Shown here piece by piece: positions 19,621 to 28,828 of a stretch of DNA of 55,706 nt. Below the pieces are notes generated by a model, which was not told the origin of the DNA, did not search any database, and saw only the letters and a program-made list of their open reading frames with translations. How positions within the stretch are numbered: position 1 is the first letter of the stretch; every line of letters starts with the position of its first letter. The translations under genes and the position numbers were made by a program. This DNA comes from Candidatus Uhrbacteria bacterium RIFOXYC2_FULL_47_19 (GTDB lineage Bacteria; Patescibacteriota; Patescibacteriia; SG8-24), in the NCBI GenBank assembly GCA_001791745.1, contig MGFG01000026.1:1-55706 (forward strand), in the 5' to 3' direction.

Positions 19621-22074
19621 ATGCAGGAAACTATACAAGTTGGTCAGACGTCAGCAGTCGGACTTAAGCCGCAATCACTGGCTAGAATCTGCGATGTTGT
19701 GACCAGATGGTCACTAATTATCTTAGTATTTTTGATTCCAGTCTTTATTCTGCCGTGGACCACAGAGGTGGCTGATTTTAATAAGCAGATGCTGTTGTTT
19801 GTGGGTGTTAGTGTCGCAGCAATAGCTTGGATGGGGAAGATGTTGGCCGAACGGCGTTTTGAATATCGTCGTAGTGTAGTCAATCTTATTGTGTTGGTTT
19901 TTTTGGGTATTTACGCCATTAGCACCTGGCTGTCAGTCAATCCGTATCTGAGTTTGACTGGTAATTATGGCCAGGCCCGAGATGGTTTACTAACGGTGAT
20001 TGCTTTGGCCGTTCTTTATTTCGTGACTATCAATAGCGTTCAGACTGAATCAGAGCTCAAGCGTTTGCTAATGGCAGTGGTTTCTGGTGGTTTTGTTGCG
20101 GTGGTTTATGGATTGCTTCAGGGGCTGGGAGTCTTTATTCTTCCTTTTACTTTTGCTAGTAAAGCGGGTTTCAATACCGTTGGTACAGTGTCAGCATTGG
20201 GTATTTTGGCGGCCTTTTTGGTAATGCTGTGCAGTGGTCTGCTTCTCTATGGTCATGGCCGGCCAAGTCAGTCCGGAGTCAAGGTTTACGCCACCAAGGT
20301 TTTACTGGTAATGACTTCGATCATCTCTCTCTGGTTGGTGGCAGCTATCGGATTTTGGCCCGCTACGGTTGCTTTATTGGTTTCGTCACTAGTACTCATT
20401 GGTTACACTTTCGTTCATGCCAATTCGTTACGTGGATTGAACGGTGTTATTTTGCCAGCAGCTGCAGTTGTCGTGACCATCTTAGCTCTGCTCTTTAGCT
20501 GGTCGTTAGGGCTTCATTTTCCATTAGAAGTGATGCCTTCTACTAGTACGTCATTCAGTATCGCTACTCAGACTATTCGTGAGTTTCCATTCCTAGGCTC
20601 TGGTCCCGGGACATACATTTTCGATTTCGCTAAGTATCATCCAGTAGAACTTAACGACACTAATTTTTGGAATGTCCGTTTCGATCGAGGGTCATCGCGA
20701 TTTCTTACCTTACTTCCTAGCTTAGGGTTGCTGGGTACCTTGACCTGGTTGTTGGTTTTACTGCTACTACTCGGTTCTGCTGGTAAAAAGTTGCTACGAG
20801 CTGACGAGGCCACCTGGCATATTCTGATCGGGATTTTTTCGGCTTGGTTCTTGTTGATTCTTTCGAAGTTTCTCTACAGTTCATCGTTGACTCTAGAGGT
20901 TTTGTTTTGGGTGATGATGGCCATGTTGGTAATTGTTCATAAACATGACTTTTACTCAGTGCGGTTCGAGAAATCGCCGCGCGCCTCCATGTTAGTGACT
21001 TTTGCCTTTATTCTGAGTTTGGTCTTTATCTTATCCGGCGCCTTTGTTCAAGTTCAGCGTTACTCTGGTGAGGTCGCTTTTGCCAGGGCTATGGAAGCAA
21101 GGAATAGCCAGGATTATGATTTGGCGATTGAACAGTTGACCAAGGCAACCAACCTCAATAAACACAATGATGTTTATCTACGGAATCTGGCTTTGGTACT
21201 AATGTCCAAAACAGAGCAGATGGCCGCCAAACAGATATCTTTAGTTCAAGAGGAAGGAGAGAGTAAAGAGGCTTTTGCTGCACGACAGACTAAGGCAACA
21301 CAGGAGCGTTCTCAGATCGCCTCGATGCTGACTACTAAAGCCGTGCAATCAGCCAAAGCAGCAACTGAGATTAGTAAAGTGAATGTAGCTAATTGGTCAG
21401 TATTAGGGTCCATCTATAGAAAGTTGATTGGTGTTACCGAAGGTGCTGAGAATTGGACTCTAGCAACCTACGAGCAGGCTTCACAGCTTGAACCCAGCAA
21501 TCCATCATTACCGACAGAAGTGGGCAAGATGTATCTATTATTGTCGGATTTGGCTAGGAAAAATTTAGCACCATCGGGCAAGGCTGCTGATGAGGGATGG
21601 GCTAAAGTGACCAGTCTTCAAGATAAAGCCAATGAGTATTTTAATCGGGCAGTCGAGCTTAAGTCTGATTATGGTCCAGCTCGTTACAACTTGGCGTTAA
21701 TACTCGATCGTCAGGGTAAGTTAGTTGAGGCGATCAGTGGTATGGAATCGGTGGCTAGAGATAATCCCAAGGATGTTGGGGTTGGTTTCCAATTAGCACT
21801 TCTCTATTATCGCAATGATCAGAAAGAGGCAGCTATAAAATTGTTGGAGTCGGTGATCAAGCTCACATCTAACTTTTCGAATGCTAGATGGTATTTGGCT
21901 GCTATGTACGAAGAGCGAGGTGAATTGGCGAAAGCTATCTCCGAGATCGAGATCGTTCAGTCGTTCAATCCTGACAATCAGCAGGTCGCAGCTAAGTTAG
22001 TGTCTTTGCGAGATGAGTTAAAGGCTGGAACCGCCGGCGACGAAGGTGGGGAGCTGCCACCACCGGTCGAGTAG
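19621..22074 (+). CDS. O-antigen ligase/polymerase (Wzy)-like membrane protein with C-terminal TPR repeats
   Basis: Multiple TM helices; GNYGQARDGLLTVI; SGPGTYIFDFAKYHP; TPR motifs (YNLALILDRQGKLVEAISGME). Confidence 0.8.
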   Translation: MQETIQVGQTSAVGLKPQSLARICDVVTRWSLIILVFLIPVFILPWTTEVADFNKQMLLFVGVSVAAIAWMGKMLAERRFEYRRSVVNLIVLVFLGIYAISTWLSVNPYLSLTGNYGQARDGLLTVIALAVLYFVTINSVQTESELKRLLMAVVSGGFVAVVYGLLQGLGVFILPFTFASKAGFNTVGTVSALGILAAFLVMLCSGLLLYGHGRPSQSGVKVYATKVLLVMTSIISLWLVAAIGFWPATVALLVSSLVLIGYTFVHANSLRGLNGVILPAAAVVVTILALLFSWSLGLHFPLEVMPSTSTSFSIATQTIREFPFLGSGPGTYIFDFAKYHPVELNDTNFWNVRFDRGSSRFLTLLPSLGLLGTLTWLLVLLLLLGSAGKKLLRADEATWHILIGIFSAWFLLILSKFLYSSSLTLEVLFWVMMAMLVIVHKHDFYSVRFEKSPRASMLVTFAFILSLVFILSGAFVQVQRYSGEVAFARAMEARNSQDYDLAIEQLTKATNLNKHNDVYLRNLALVLMSKTEQMAAKQISLVQEEGESKEAFAARQTKATQERSQIASMLTTKAVQSAKAATEISKVNVANWSVLGSIYRKLIGVTEGAENWTLATYEQASQLEPSNPSLPTEVGKMYLLLSDLARKNLAPSGKAADEGWAKVTSLQDKANEYFNRAVELKSDYGPARYNLALILDRQGKLVEAISGMESVARDNPKDVGVGFQLALLYYRNDQKEAAIKLLESVIKLTSNFSNARWYLAAMYEERGELAKAISEIEIVQSFNPDNQQVAAKLVSLRDELKAGTAGDEGGELPPPVE

Positions 22075-22092
22075 GTGGCTGAAAGTAAAAAC

Positions 22093-22128
22093 AAATCGCC
22101 GGCTCTTGCGTAGGGTCGGCGATTTTTG
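22093..22128 (+). terminator. intrinsic terminator
   Basis: aaatcgccg...cggcgatttttg. Confidence 0.75.
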
Positions 22129-22165
22129 TTTTGTGGTTAGATCTTTTTTATCTTTTAGATTTTTA

Positions 22166-22214
22166 CTCCTGGGTCCCGGATACCACTCGCTACGCTCGCA
22201 GTTCCGGGACGACA
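22166..22214. repeat. palindromic REP/BIME-like unit
   Basis: ctcctgggtcccggata...ttccgggacgaca. Confidence 0.85.
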
Positions 22215-22306
22215 GGACAGGAGGAGGGAGTGTTCGGTTCAGAGGCCGGGACGACAAAGTTTTATCAACTAACCCAAAAGACCACGCCCTTGGGCGTGGT
22301 TGAATG

Positions 22307-22363
22307 GGTCAAGCGAAGCTTGTGCTGGAGTAGTACCACGGGCTTGCCCGTGGGGATCTATTT
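22307..22363 (+). repeat. 57-bp dispersed repeat, copy 2
   Basis: Identical to 33-89; contains palindrome ccacgggcttgcccgtgg. Confidence 0.9.
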
Positions 22364-22476
22364 TGTCATCCCGGAAATTGCGTCAGCAATTATCCGGGAT
22401 CCAGAAGCCAATCCCAATCTTTTTTACTCCTGGGTCCCGGATACCACTCGCTACGCTCGCAGTTCCGGGACGACAA
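22364..22476. repeat. paired palindromic element (two inverted units plus linker)
   Basis: tgtcatcccggaa...tatccgggatccag + aagccaatcccaatcttttttac + tcctgggtcccggata...ttccgggacgaca. Confidence 0.85.
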
Positions 22477-22571
22477 AGTAATGAATCTTCGTCTCAACAT
22501 CTCATCCTCTCGCCACCCTTCGAATCCCTTTCGGTTTAAACAAAAAATGACATCTATGTAATGTCATCTTT

Positions 22572-22647
22572 TGGTGGACCGCAAGGGATTCGAACCCTTC
22601 ACCCCTTCCATGCCATGGAAGTGCTCTACCAAATGAGCTAGCGGCCC
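22572..22647 (-). tRNA. tRNA-Ala (GGC)
   Basis: Reverse strand GGGCCGC...CTTCC-ATGGCAT-GGAAG...GGGTTCGAATCCC...GCGGTCCACCA. Confidence 0.92.
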
Positions 22648-22803
22648 AAGGCAGTACAATATTAGCCGCAGCTACCAGGTGTGTCAACGTCTGGCTGATA
22701 TTTTATTCCATTAAGTTCGACTATAACTCAATCCTTTCCAGTTTCGTTAAAATTACGTACCATTCGCTCCGCACACTAAGTGTCTTATTCATCAGCCAAA
22801 ACT

Positions 22804-23877
22804 ATGTCCCTGAAAGTAGGTATCGTCGGGCTTCCCAATGTCGGTAAATCGACCCTTTTTAAGGCTGTGACTAAGAAGCAAGTCGATTGTGCTAATTTTC
22901 CGTTCTGCACCATTGAGCCGAATGTGGGAGTGGTAGCTGTGCCAGATGAACGACTGACCGAACTATCTCGTGTTTCTAAGTCTAAACAAACGATCCCGAC
23001 AACTGTTGATTTTCTAGATATTGCCGGTTTGGTTAAGGGTGCATCCCAGGGTGAGGGGCTAGGCAATCAGTTTTTGTCGCATATTCGTGAGGTGGATGCC
23101 ATTGTTGAAGTGGTTCGAGCCTTCGAGAACGATGACATCGTGCATGTCTCCGGTAAAATTGATCCAACTGATGATGTTGAAACCATCAATTTAGAATTGA
23201 TCTACGCTGATTTGTCGGTCGTAAGTAAACGACTAGAAGGTCTTAAAAAGTCGATGAAGGCTGGTGAGACTCACGAACAAAAGCTGGCTTTGTCTGCCTT
23301 TGAGAAGGTTAATGTTTTATTGTCGGCAGGCCGGCCGGCCCGTGAAGCGGCTCTAACAGAAGACGAGGTTAAACCTATTAAGGACGTTCATCTGCTGACT
23401 GCCAAGCCGCTCTTGTATGTAGTTAATGTGAATGAGACTCAGCTTAGGTCCGACTTTCGGATTTCATCACTGCCGTCCGAGTTGCAGATTCCGCTATGTG
23501 TGAAAATGGAGGAGGAGATTGCGGCCTTACCAGATGAAGAAGTGCAGGAATATCTAGACGCATTGGGTTTATCGATGACCGGACTCGATCAGTTGATTCG
23601 GGCCAGCTATGACCTATTGGGATTGATTACTTATTTTACTTCTGGTGAAAAAGAGAGTCGGGCTTGGACCGTCAAACGCGGCACCAAAGCACCGCAGGCT
23701 GCCGGTGTAATTCATACCGATTTTGAGAAAGGATTCATTCGGGCTGAAGTAATCAATTGGCAAGACTTTGTGGAATTAGGAGAGGTCGGCTCCAAGGAAG
23801 CCGGAAAACTTCGAGTTGAAGGGAAGGAGTATACGATCCAGGATGGAGATACCTGTCATTTTAGGGTTTCGACCTAA
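22804..23877 (+). CDS. ychF: redox-regulated ATPase / Obg-like GTPase YchF
   Basis: MSLKVGIVGLPNVGKSTLFKAVTKKQVDCANFPFCTIEPNVG; DIAGLVKGASQGEGLGNQFLSHIREVDAI; track start 22780 is a GTG upstream. Confidence 0.96.
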   Translation: MSLKVGIVGLPNVGKSTLFKAVTKKQVDCANFPFCTIEPNVGVVAVPDERLTELSRVSKSKQTIPTTVDFLDIAGLVKGASQGEGLGNQFLSHIREVDAIVEVVRAFENDDIVHVSGKIDPTDDVETINLELIYADLSVVSKRLEGLKKSMKAGETHEQKLALSAFEKVNVLLSAGRPAREAALTEDEVKPIKDVHLLTAKPLLYVVNVNETQLRSDFRISSLPSELQIPLCVKMEEEIAALPDEEVQEYLDALGLSMTGLDQLIRASYDLLGLITYFTSGEKESRAWTVKRGTKAPQAAGVIHTDFEKGFIRAEVINWQDFVELGEVGSKEAGKLRVEGKEYTIQDGDTCHFRVST

Positions 23878-24000
23878 GTTAAGCGGCCAGTGGTCCGAGC
23901 GTGCTGCGTTCGGCTTCCTTTGTTTCTTGTTCGACGTACATCTTGAGTACGCCTCACTTTGTCGTTTTGACTAGCCGAACACATCATCTAATCTTTCTGC

Positions 24001-24043
24001 TCCTGGGTCCCGGATAGCCGCTGTCGCGACTTCCGGGACGACA
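24001..24043. repeat. palindromic unit
   Basis: tcctgggtcccggatagccgctgtcgcgacttccgggacgaca. Confidence 0.85.
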
Positions 24044-24108
24044 GTGTTTTTTGTCATCTCAATTCTTCTTACGTATTTGTCATCCCGAAAATCGCGAGTC
24101 TTTCCAGC

Positions 24109-24234
24109 TGTCATCCCGGAAGGCCGAGCGGAGCGATGTCTATCCGGGATCCAGAAGCTAATCCCAATCTTTTTTACTTCTGGGTCCCGGATACTGTTCG
24201 ACTCGCTACACTCGCTCACAGTTCCGGGACGACA
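24109..24234. repeat. paired palindromic element
   Basis: tgtcatcccggaaggccgagcggagcgatgtctatccgggatccag, linker, inverted unit. Confidence 0.85.
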
Positions 24235-24321
24235 GTATTTTTTGTTATCTCAATCCTTCTTATGTTTTTGTCATCCTTACTTTTTATTTTGTCATCTTGA
24301 AACCTCAAGCCTTTTTTAATA

Positions 24322-24432
24322 TGTCATCCCGGAAGGCCGAGCGGAGCGAGGTCTATCCGGGATCCAGGAGCTAATCCCAATCTTTTTTACTTCTGGGTCC
24401 CGGATAGTCGCTGCGCTCCTTCCGGGACGACA
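24322..24432. repeat. paired palindromic element
   Basis: Same architecture with a different hairpin tip. Confidence 0.85.
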
Positions 24433-24449
24433 GTATTTAAGGAATAATG

Positions 24450-24526
24450 TTCAGCTCACAGTTCCGGGACGACAGTGTTTTAATATGTCATCCCGGAAAT
24501 TGCGTCAGCAATTATCCGGGATCCAG
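24450..24526. repeat. partial and complete palindromic units
   Basis: cagttccgggacgacag fragment; tgtcatcccggaaattgcgtcagcaattatccgggatccag. Confidence 0.8.
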
Positions 24527-24613
24527 CCCAAAGTACAGGTTGACTTTTTGATTAAAAAATGTTTTATTCATTTATGGTCGGCCGGTTAAATATCCCGGTC
24601 GTAGGAGGATAGC

Positions 24614-24820
24614 GTGGCGAAAATCGGAAAAAATGGAAGGTGCCCGGATTGTCAGTTTCCTGAGTCGAGGTGTCAGGGATGCACTGACCGTATCGCTGCC
24701 TGGTCGTCGTCAGGAGGCGACTGGGAAAGGAGAAGGGTGAGAAAAGTCCTGGGTCGAGGTGGAAGAGAGTTTTCTTCCACGGAGGTGAGGCAACTCCTCA
24801 CCAACGGAGAGATTGGCTAG
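24614..24820 (+). CDS. small Cys-rich putative zinc-binding protein
   Basis: 68 aa, GTG start with SD-like taggagg; CPDCQFPESRCQGC. Confidence 0.5.
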   Translation: MAKIGKNGRCPDCQFPESRCQGCTDRIAAWSSSGGDWERRRVRKVLGRGGREFSSTEVRQLLTNGEIG

Positions 24821-24854
24821 TCATTATTTTGATGGCTAGTAGGTAGATGGACTC

Positions 24855-24890
24855 AACCGGTCGCTTATCGGCCGGTTCTTTTTATCTAAC
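24855..24890 (+). terminator. intrinsic terminator after small Cys-rich ORF
   Basis: aaccggtcgcttatcggccggttcttttt. Confidence 0.65.
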
Positions 24891-24973
24891 AGATTTAATC
24901 AAGCCGTGTTTGAGATCGGTGTCTAATACCCCGGGCGTAAGCCCGTGGGAAATTTATTGAAAATTCGATAAGT

Positions 24974-26221
24974 TTACTTTTTTCGCAATCGGACAATTTC
25001 ACGCCAAACTAATTGACCAGAACGTCCATAAACCAGACCGTCATTCGGTCCGACTCGTCCATCAATAGATTTAATCAAGTCTTTTTCAAGTAGAGGTTCA
25101 ATATGATAATCATGACCAGCGATCTCTACTAGATCGATACCCATCAGATTATGATTATTGTCGAGATAGATCGGTAGAGCCAGGATTAGAGATGCATCCT
25201 TGGTTAGAGTAGGCTTTATAGCCATCATCGATTTGGTGTAGAGGTCAGTCAGTTCGTCCAGCCGGCGGTTTAGTTCTTGTCGATCTTCATGTCCATCACG
25301 CGGTCGACCAAGGAATGGTTCGGTCACTACAGCGGAGATAGTTCGATTTGGAATTTCTCTAGTTTGCACCGACGCATCAGCGACAAAAAGTTTAACTTGA
25401 GAAGTCTCAAGAGATGGATGCTTATCTTTTAACCACTCTACATTACGCTTCGCATCCACGATGGCTTGTGGTGATAGATCGCTGCTGTAAATAGCAGTTA
25501 CGTCTAGCTGTAGTGCCTCGGTCAGGACCGTGCCCGAGCCACAAAATGGATCCCAGACTACCGAGTCGGTGGTTACCCCCGCTAGGTTGAGCATGATGCG
25601 AGCCAGTTTGGGTGGAAGCATTCCACGGAAGGCGTCGCGCCCCGGTCGACCATAATCAAGTTCAGAAAACTCTTCAAAGGGTTGGACCACGGAGGTGATA
25701 CCGACCATGCCATGATTACCATGATCAGAAACCAATACTACGAATTCAGAACCGTTATCATTAAGCAGTCCGTTTTTCGCGACCGAGACCGAGGTTAAGG
25801 TTGTTCCTTCAGTTGGTCGAACCCAGCGGGCGGCCAGTCCACTCTCTTTGAGTCGACGTTTGGTTTCCATACCGCAACGTTTAAGTCTAGTCGCAGTTTT
25901 GGTCGGAGATGATATGTTGGCGGAGTATAGACTGTAACCAAAGGTTGCACGTCCATCAAAAGATCGTTCGATGATCGTATTGGCCATCAATTCGGACAAT
26001 GCATCTGTTGACAGCTCAACATTTTCAGCCACGATTTGCCCAATTTTGATCGTACCGCCAAGTTTGGTCATCAATTTTGTCAGCTCCAGATCATCAGATA
26101 CCCTTAAAACCAAAACTTGAGAGCTGGTTTGTTGCACGGTAAAACTACCCGTCGGTAGAACCGATAGGACTTCCGCTATTGATAACGATGGATTGGATCC
26201 TAGAATGAAGAAAATAAGCAT
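24974..26221 (-). CDS. TRM11-like tRNA guanosine methyltransferase (UPF0020 methylase family)
   Basis: PPKLARIMLNLAG...VWDPFCGSGTVLTEAL; AVVTEPFLGRPRDG. Confidence 0.8.
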   Translation of the reverse strand: MLIFFILGSNPSLSIAEVLSVLPTGSFTVQQTSSQVLVLRVSDDLELTKLMTKLGGTIKIGQIVAENVELSTDALSELMANTIIERSFDGRATFGYSLYSANISSPTKTATRLKRCGMETKRRLKESGLAARWVRPTEGTTLTSVSVAKNGLLNDNGSEFVVLVSDHGNHGMVGITSVVQPFEEFSELDYGRPGRDAFRGMLPPKLARIMLNLAGVTTDSVVWDPFCGSGTVLTEALQLDVTAIYSSDLSPQAIVDAKRNVEWLKDKHPSLETSQVKLFVADASVQTREIPNRTISAVVTEPFLGRPRDGHEDRQELNRRLDELTDLYTKSMMAIKPTLTKDASLILALPIYLDNNHNLMGIDLVEIAGHDYHIEPLLEKDLIKSIDGRVGPNDGLVYGRSGQLVWREIVRLRKK

Positions 26222-26373
26222 ATCTCAAGTTCAGCGATCAGTATTACACGAATTCAGCCGGGGGCAAACTCGACTAAAGATATTTTTTGGCTTATTTAGC
26301 CATTAGATTAAGGTTGATGAGCCAATACCCCAGCCCTTGCATCTTTAATTTGGCCGTGCTAACGTTGGCCCGA

Positions 26374-26447
26374 TAACGCCGTTTAAGGCGTCAGTAAAGC
26401 CTTTCTACCACGATTCGGTCAAGACCGGATCCGCGGTAACACCGCGA
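26374..26447 (+). promoter_or_regulatory. structured rpsF leader, candidate S6:S18-binding autoregulatory element
   Basis: Three hairpins (acgcc..ggcgt, cggtcaagaccg, cgcggtaacaccgcg with CACCG) just before rpsF ATG. Confidence 0.35.
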
Positions 26448-26460
26448 GATTGGCCAAAAC

Positions 26461-26931
26461 ATGAAGAAATACGAAATCATGTTCATTATTCCTTCCAAGT
26501 ATACGGAAGGTGAAATGGACGGTATTATAAAGAAAGTAAACTCCATGCTCGAGGAGTCTGGGGCCAAATTGTCCGATACACACAATCTGGGTAAGAGACG
26601 CTTGGCCTATCCAATTAGTGATCAGCGGAACGGTACTTATATCATCACTTATTTTGAGAGTGAGCCGGCCGAATTAGCTAAGATGGATCAGACTATCAGA
26701 CTTTCGGGCGAGGTGATGCGGCATATCATCATTGAGCGCGATCCGCATATTACGCAGATGCCGAATTTGATTGAGGTCGAAGATCGACGTTCTGAAGAAA
26801 ACCGTGAGCGTCAGAGTGAATCTACTCCAGTGCGAGCAGTTCCATCCAAACCGGTTGCCAAGCCGGAGAGTGTGAACATGCAGGAGTTAGATAAGAAGCT
26901 GGATGAAATTTTAACTGAAGAAGTACTTTAG
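26461..26931 (+). CDS. rpsF: 30S ribosomal protein S6
   Basis: MKKYEIMFIIPSKYTEGEMDGI...GKRRLAYPI...HIIIERDP; upstream of ssb-rpsR. Confidence 0.93.
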   Translation: MKKYEIMFIIPSKYTEGEMDGIIKKVNSMLEESGAKLSDTHNLGKRRLAYPISDQRNGTYIITYFESEPAELAKMDQTIRLSGEVMRHIIIERDPHITQMPNLIEVEDRRSEENRERQSESTPVRAVPSKPVAKPESVNMQELDKKLDEILTEEVL

Positions 26932-26985
26932 CCTCTATCTAATAGAGATGTGGAACGGACCTATACCTAACTAAGATATAGACGT

Positions 26986-27423
26986 ATGAATCTCAACCGC
27001 GCCATGATTATCGGCAACCTGACTCGTGATCCAGAGTTGCGAACTACTCCGAACGGTCAAAATGTGGCCACTTTTGGTGTCGCTACCAATCACACCTGGA
27101 CCGATTCCTCCGGTCAGCGTCAAGAGAAAGCCGAGTTTCACAACATTGTGGCCTGGGGCAAGCTGGCCGAAATCTGCAGCCAATACCTGGGTAAGGGCCG
27201 CAAGGTCTACATTGAAGGTCGTCTGCAAACACGAGAGTGGGAGAGTCAGGATGGAGCTAAGCGTAATCGGACTGAGATTGTGGCCGAGAACATGATTATG
27301 TTGGATCGTGCAGGTGCTGGATCAGCACCAGCCATGGCTACACAGACTGCGACCGCTACAGCACAGCCGGCCAACACCACCAGTGGTGAGGAAGAGATAC
27401 GCGTCGAGGATATACCTTTTTAA
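26986..27423 (+). CDS. ssb: single-stranded DNA-binding protein
   Basis: [35 protein letters not shown]; acidic C-terminal tip EDIPF. Confidence 0.97.
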   Translation: MNLNRAMIIGNLTRDPELRTTPNGQNVATFGVATNHTWTDSSGQRQEKAEFHNIVAWGKLAEICSQYLGKGRKVYIEGRLQTREWESQDGAKRNRTEIVAENMIMLDRAGAGSAPAMATQTATATAQPANTTSGEEEIRVEDIPF

Positions 27424-27426
27424 ACT

Positions 27427-27663
27427 ATGCGGAGAAATAAGAAAGATGATGTCATCGTCCGACAGAAGCATTGCTGGTTCTGTATCAACGGAACCAAGTC
27501 TATAGACTATAAAGACCTCGGGACACTACGTCGGTACATTTCGTCCTTTGGTAAGATTGTCCCGCGTCGTCGGAGTGGGGTCTGTGCGTTGCATCAACGG
27601 AAGTTGGCTACGGCCATCAAGCGGGCGAGGATCATGGCTTTACTGCCATTCACGACTAGATAA
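27427..27663 (+). CDS. rpsR: 30S ribosomal protein S18, Cys-containing form
   Basis: CWFC...[51 protein letters not shown]. Confidence 0.95.
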   Translation: MRRNKKDDVIVRQKHCWFCINGTKSIDYKDLGTLRRYISSFGKIVPRRRSGVCALHQRKLATAIKRARIMALLPFTTR

Positions 27664-27668
27664 TTCTG

Positions 27669-27704
27669 GACCCGGAAAAGCTCGCTTCTCGGCGGGCTTT
27701 TCCA
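27669..27704 (+). terminator. terminator after rpsR
   Basis: ccggaaaagctcgcttctcggcgggcttttcc. Confidence 0.6.
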
Positions 27705-27745
27705 TAGGTGGAATCGTGTGTATCCGCAATTGACGTCCGGATTAT

Positions 27746-28822
27746 ATGGAAAAGAATTGGAAAAGAATTGTAGATGATATTGATTTTCGTCGTCGTATGG
27801 AAAGGCGATCGGAGATAATTTTTGGAATTCGTCGTTTTTTTCGAGAGCTTGGTTTTTTTGAAGTTGAAACTCCAACTTTAGTGGCTAGTCCGGGTATGGA
27901 GCCAGAACTGGATCCGTTTATGACTGAAGTGATTGCTCAAAATGGAACCAGAAGCGGAGTCGGATTAATTACTTCACCTGAGTATTCATTGAAGAAGCTG
28001 CTAGCTGCCGGTTACGAGCGTATTTTTGAGATTACCCGTGGTTATCGGAATCACGAACCTTGGGGTGGTTTGCATAATCCCGAGTTCACCATGATTGAGT
28101 GGTATCGGACTGGATCTGACTATCGGGCCATTATGGAGGACACCGAGCGGTTAGTAGAGTCGCTCTCTAAGTCACTTTATAATCAGTCAATCATTGAGTA
28201 TCAAGGTCAACAAATCGACTTATCTGCGCCATGGGTTCGATTATCGGTTGAAGAGGCCTTTAAAAAATATGCCAATCTAGATTTGGGTGACATGCTCGAT
28301 GATGTCGAACGGTTCGGTCGTGCGGTTCGTGATCGTGGTTGTGAGACTAACAAGAGCGACACTTTCGACGACCTGTTTTATCGTCTTTTTTTGAGGGATA
28401 TCGAGCCAAATTTGGGTTGGGATCGACCGGTCATCCTCTATGATTATCCGCATCAGATGGCTTCACTATCACGACTCAAACCAACTGATCTACTTTATGC
28501 TGAACGTTTTGAGGCTTATATTTGTGGTCTAGAGTTATGCAATGCTTTTTCTGAGTTGAATGATCCAGTCGAACAACGGAAAAGATTAGACCATGAGCGA
28601 CAAGAACGGATCTCTCAAGGTAAAACTGCCTTTCCAATTGATGAAGATTTTATCGAAGCAGTGGGTAGAATGCCGAACTCAGCTGGGATTGCCTTGGGTG
28701 TAGACCGTCTGGTAATGTTGCTGACGAATGCGAGAACGATCGAGGATGTGATGTTTTTTCCAGCCGTCGATCTGTTTGGATCTCGAAAAGAGGATTCGGA
28801 CACTAAAATTAGTTTTAACTAG
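27746..28822 (+). CDS. epmA: EF-P--(R)-beta-lysine ligase-like (LysRS paralogue, EpmA/PoxA/GenX)
   Basis: Class II aaRS motifs without an anticodon-binding domain (FFEVETPTLVASPGMEPELDPF, FEITRGYRNHEPWGGLHNPEFTMIEWY, GIALGVDRLVMLL); directly upstream of efp. Confidence 0.88.
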   Translation: MEKNWKRIVDDIDFRRRMERRSEIIFGIRRFFRELGFFEVETPTLVASPGMEPELDPFMTEVIAQNGTRSGVGLITSPEYSLKKLLAAGYERIFEITRGYRNHEPWGGLHNPEFTMIEWYRTGSDYRAIMEDTERLVESLSKSLYNQSIIEYQGQQIDLSAPWVRLSVEEAFKKYANLDLGDMLDDVERFGRAVRDRGCETNKSDTFDDLFYRLFLRDIEPNLGWDRPVILYDYPHQMASLSRLKPTDLLYAERFEAYICGLELCNAFSELNDPVEQRKRLDHERQERISQGKTAFPIDEDFIEAVGRMPNSAGIALGVDRLVMLLTNARTIEDVMFFPAVDLFGSRKEDSDTKISFN

Positions 28823-28828
28823 TGGAAT

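Noticed and set aside
22018-22539. ORFs of 79-116 aa across the 22 kb repeat region
   Set aside because: They translate palindromic repeats (PGYHSLRSQFRDD etc.); non-coding explanation preferred.
22166-24526. CRISPR-like repeats
   Set aside because: Irregular spacing and palindromic units with variable tips, no unique spacers of constant size.
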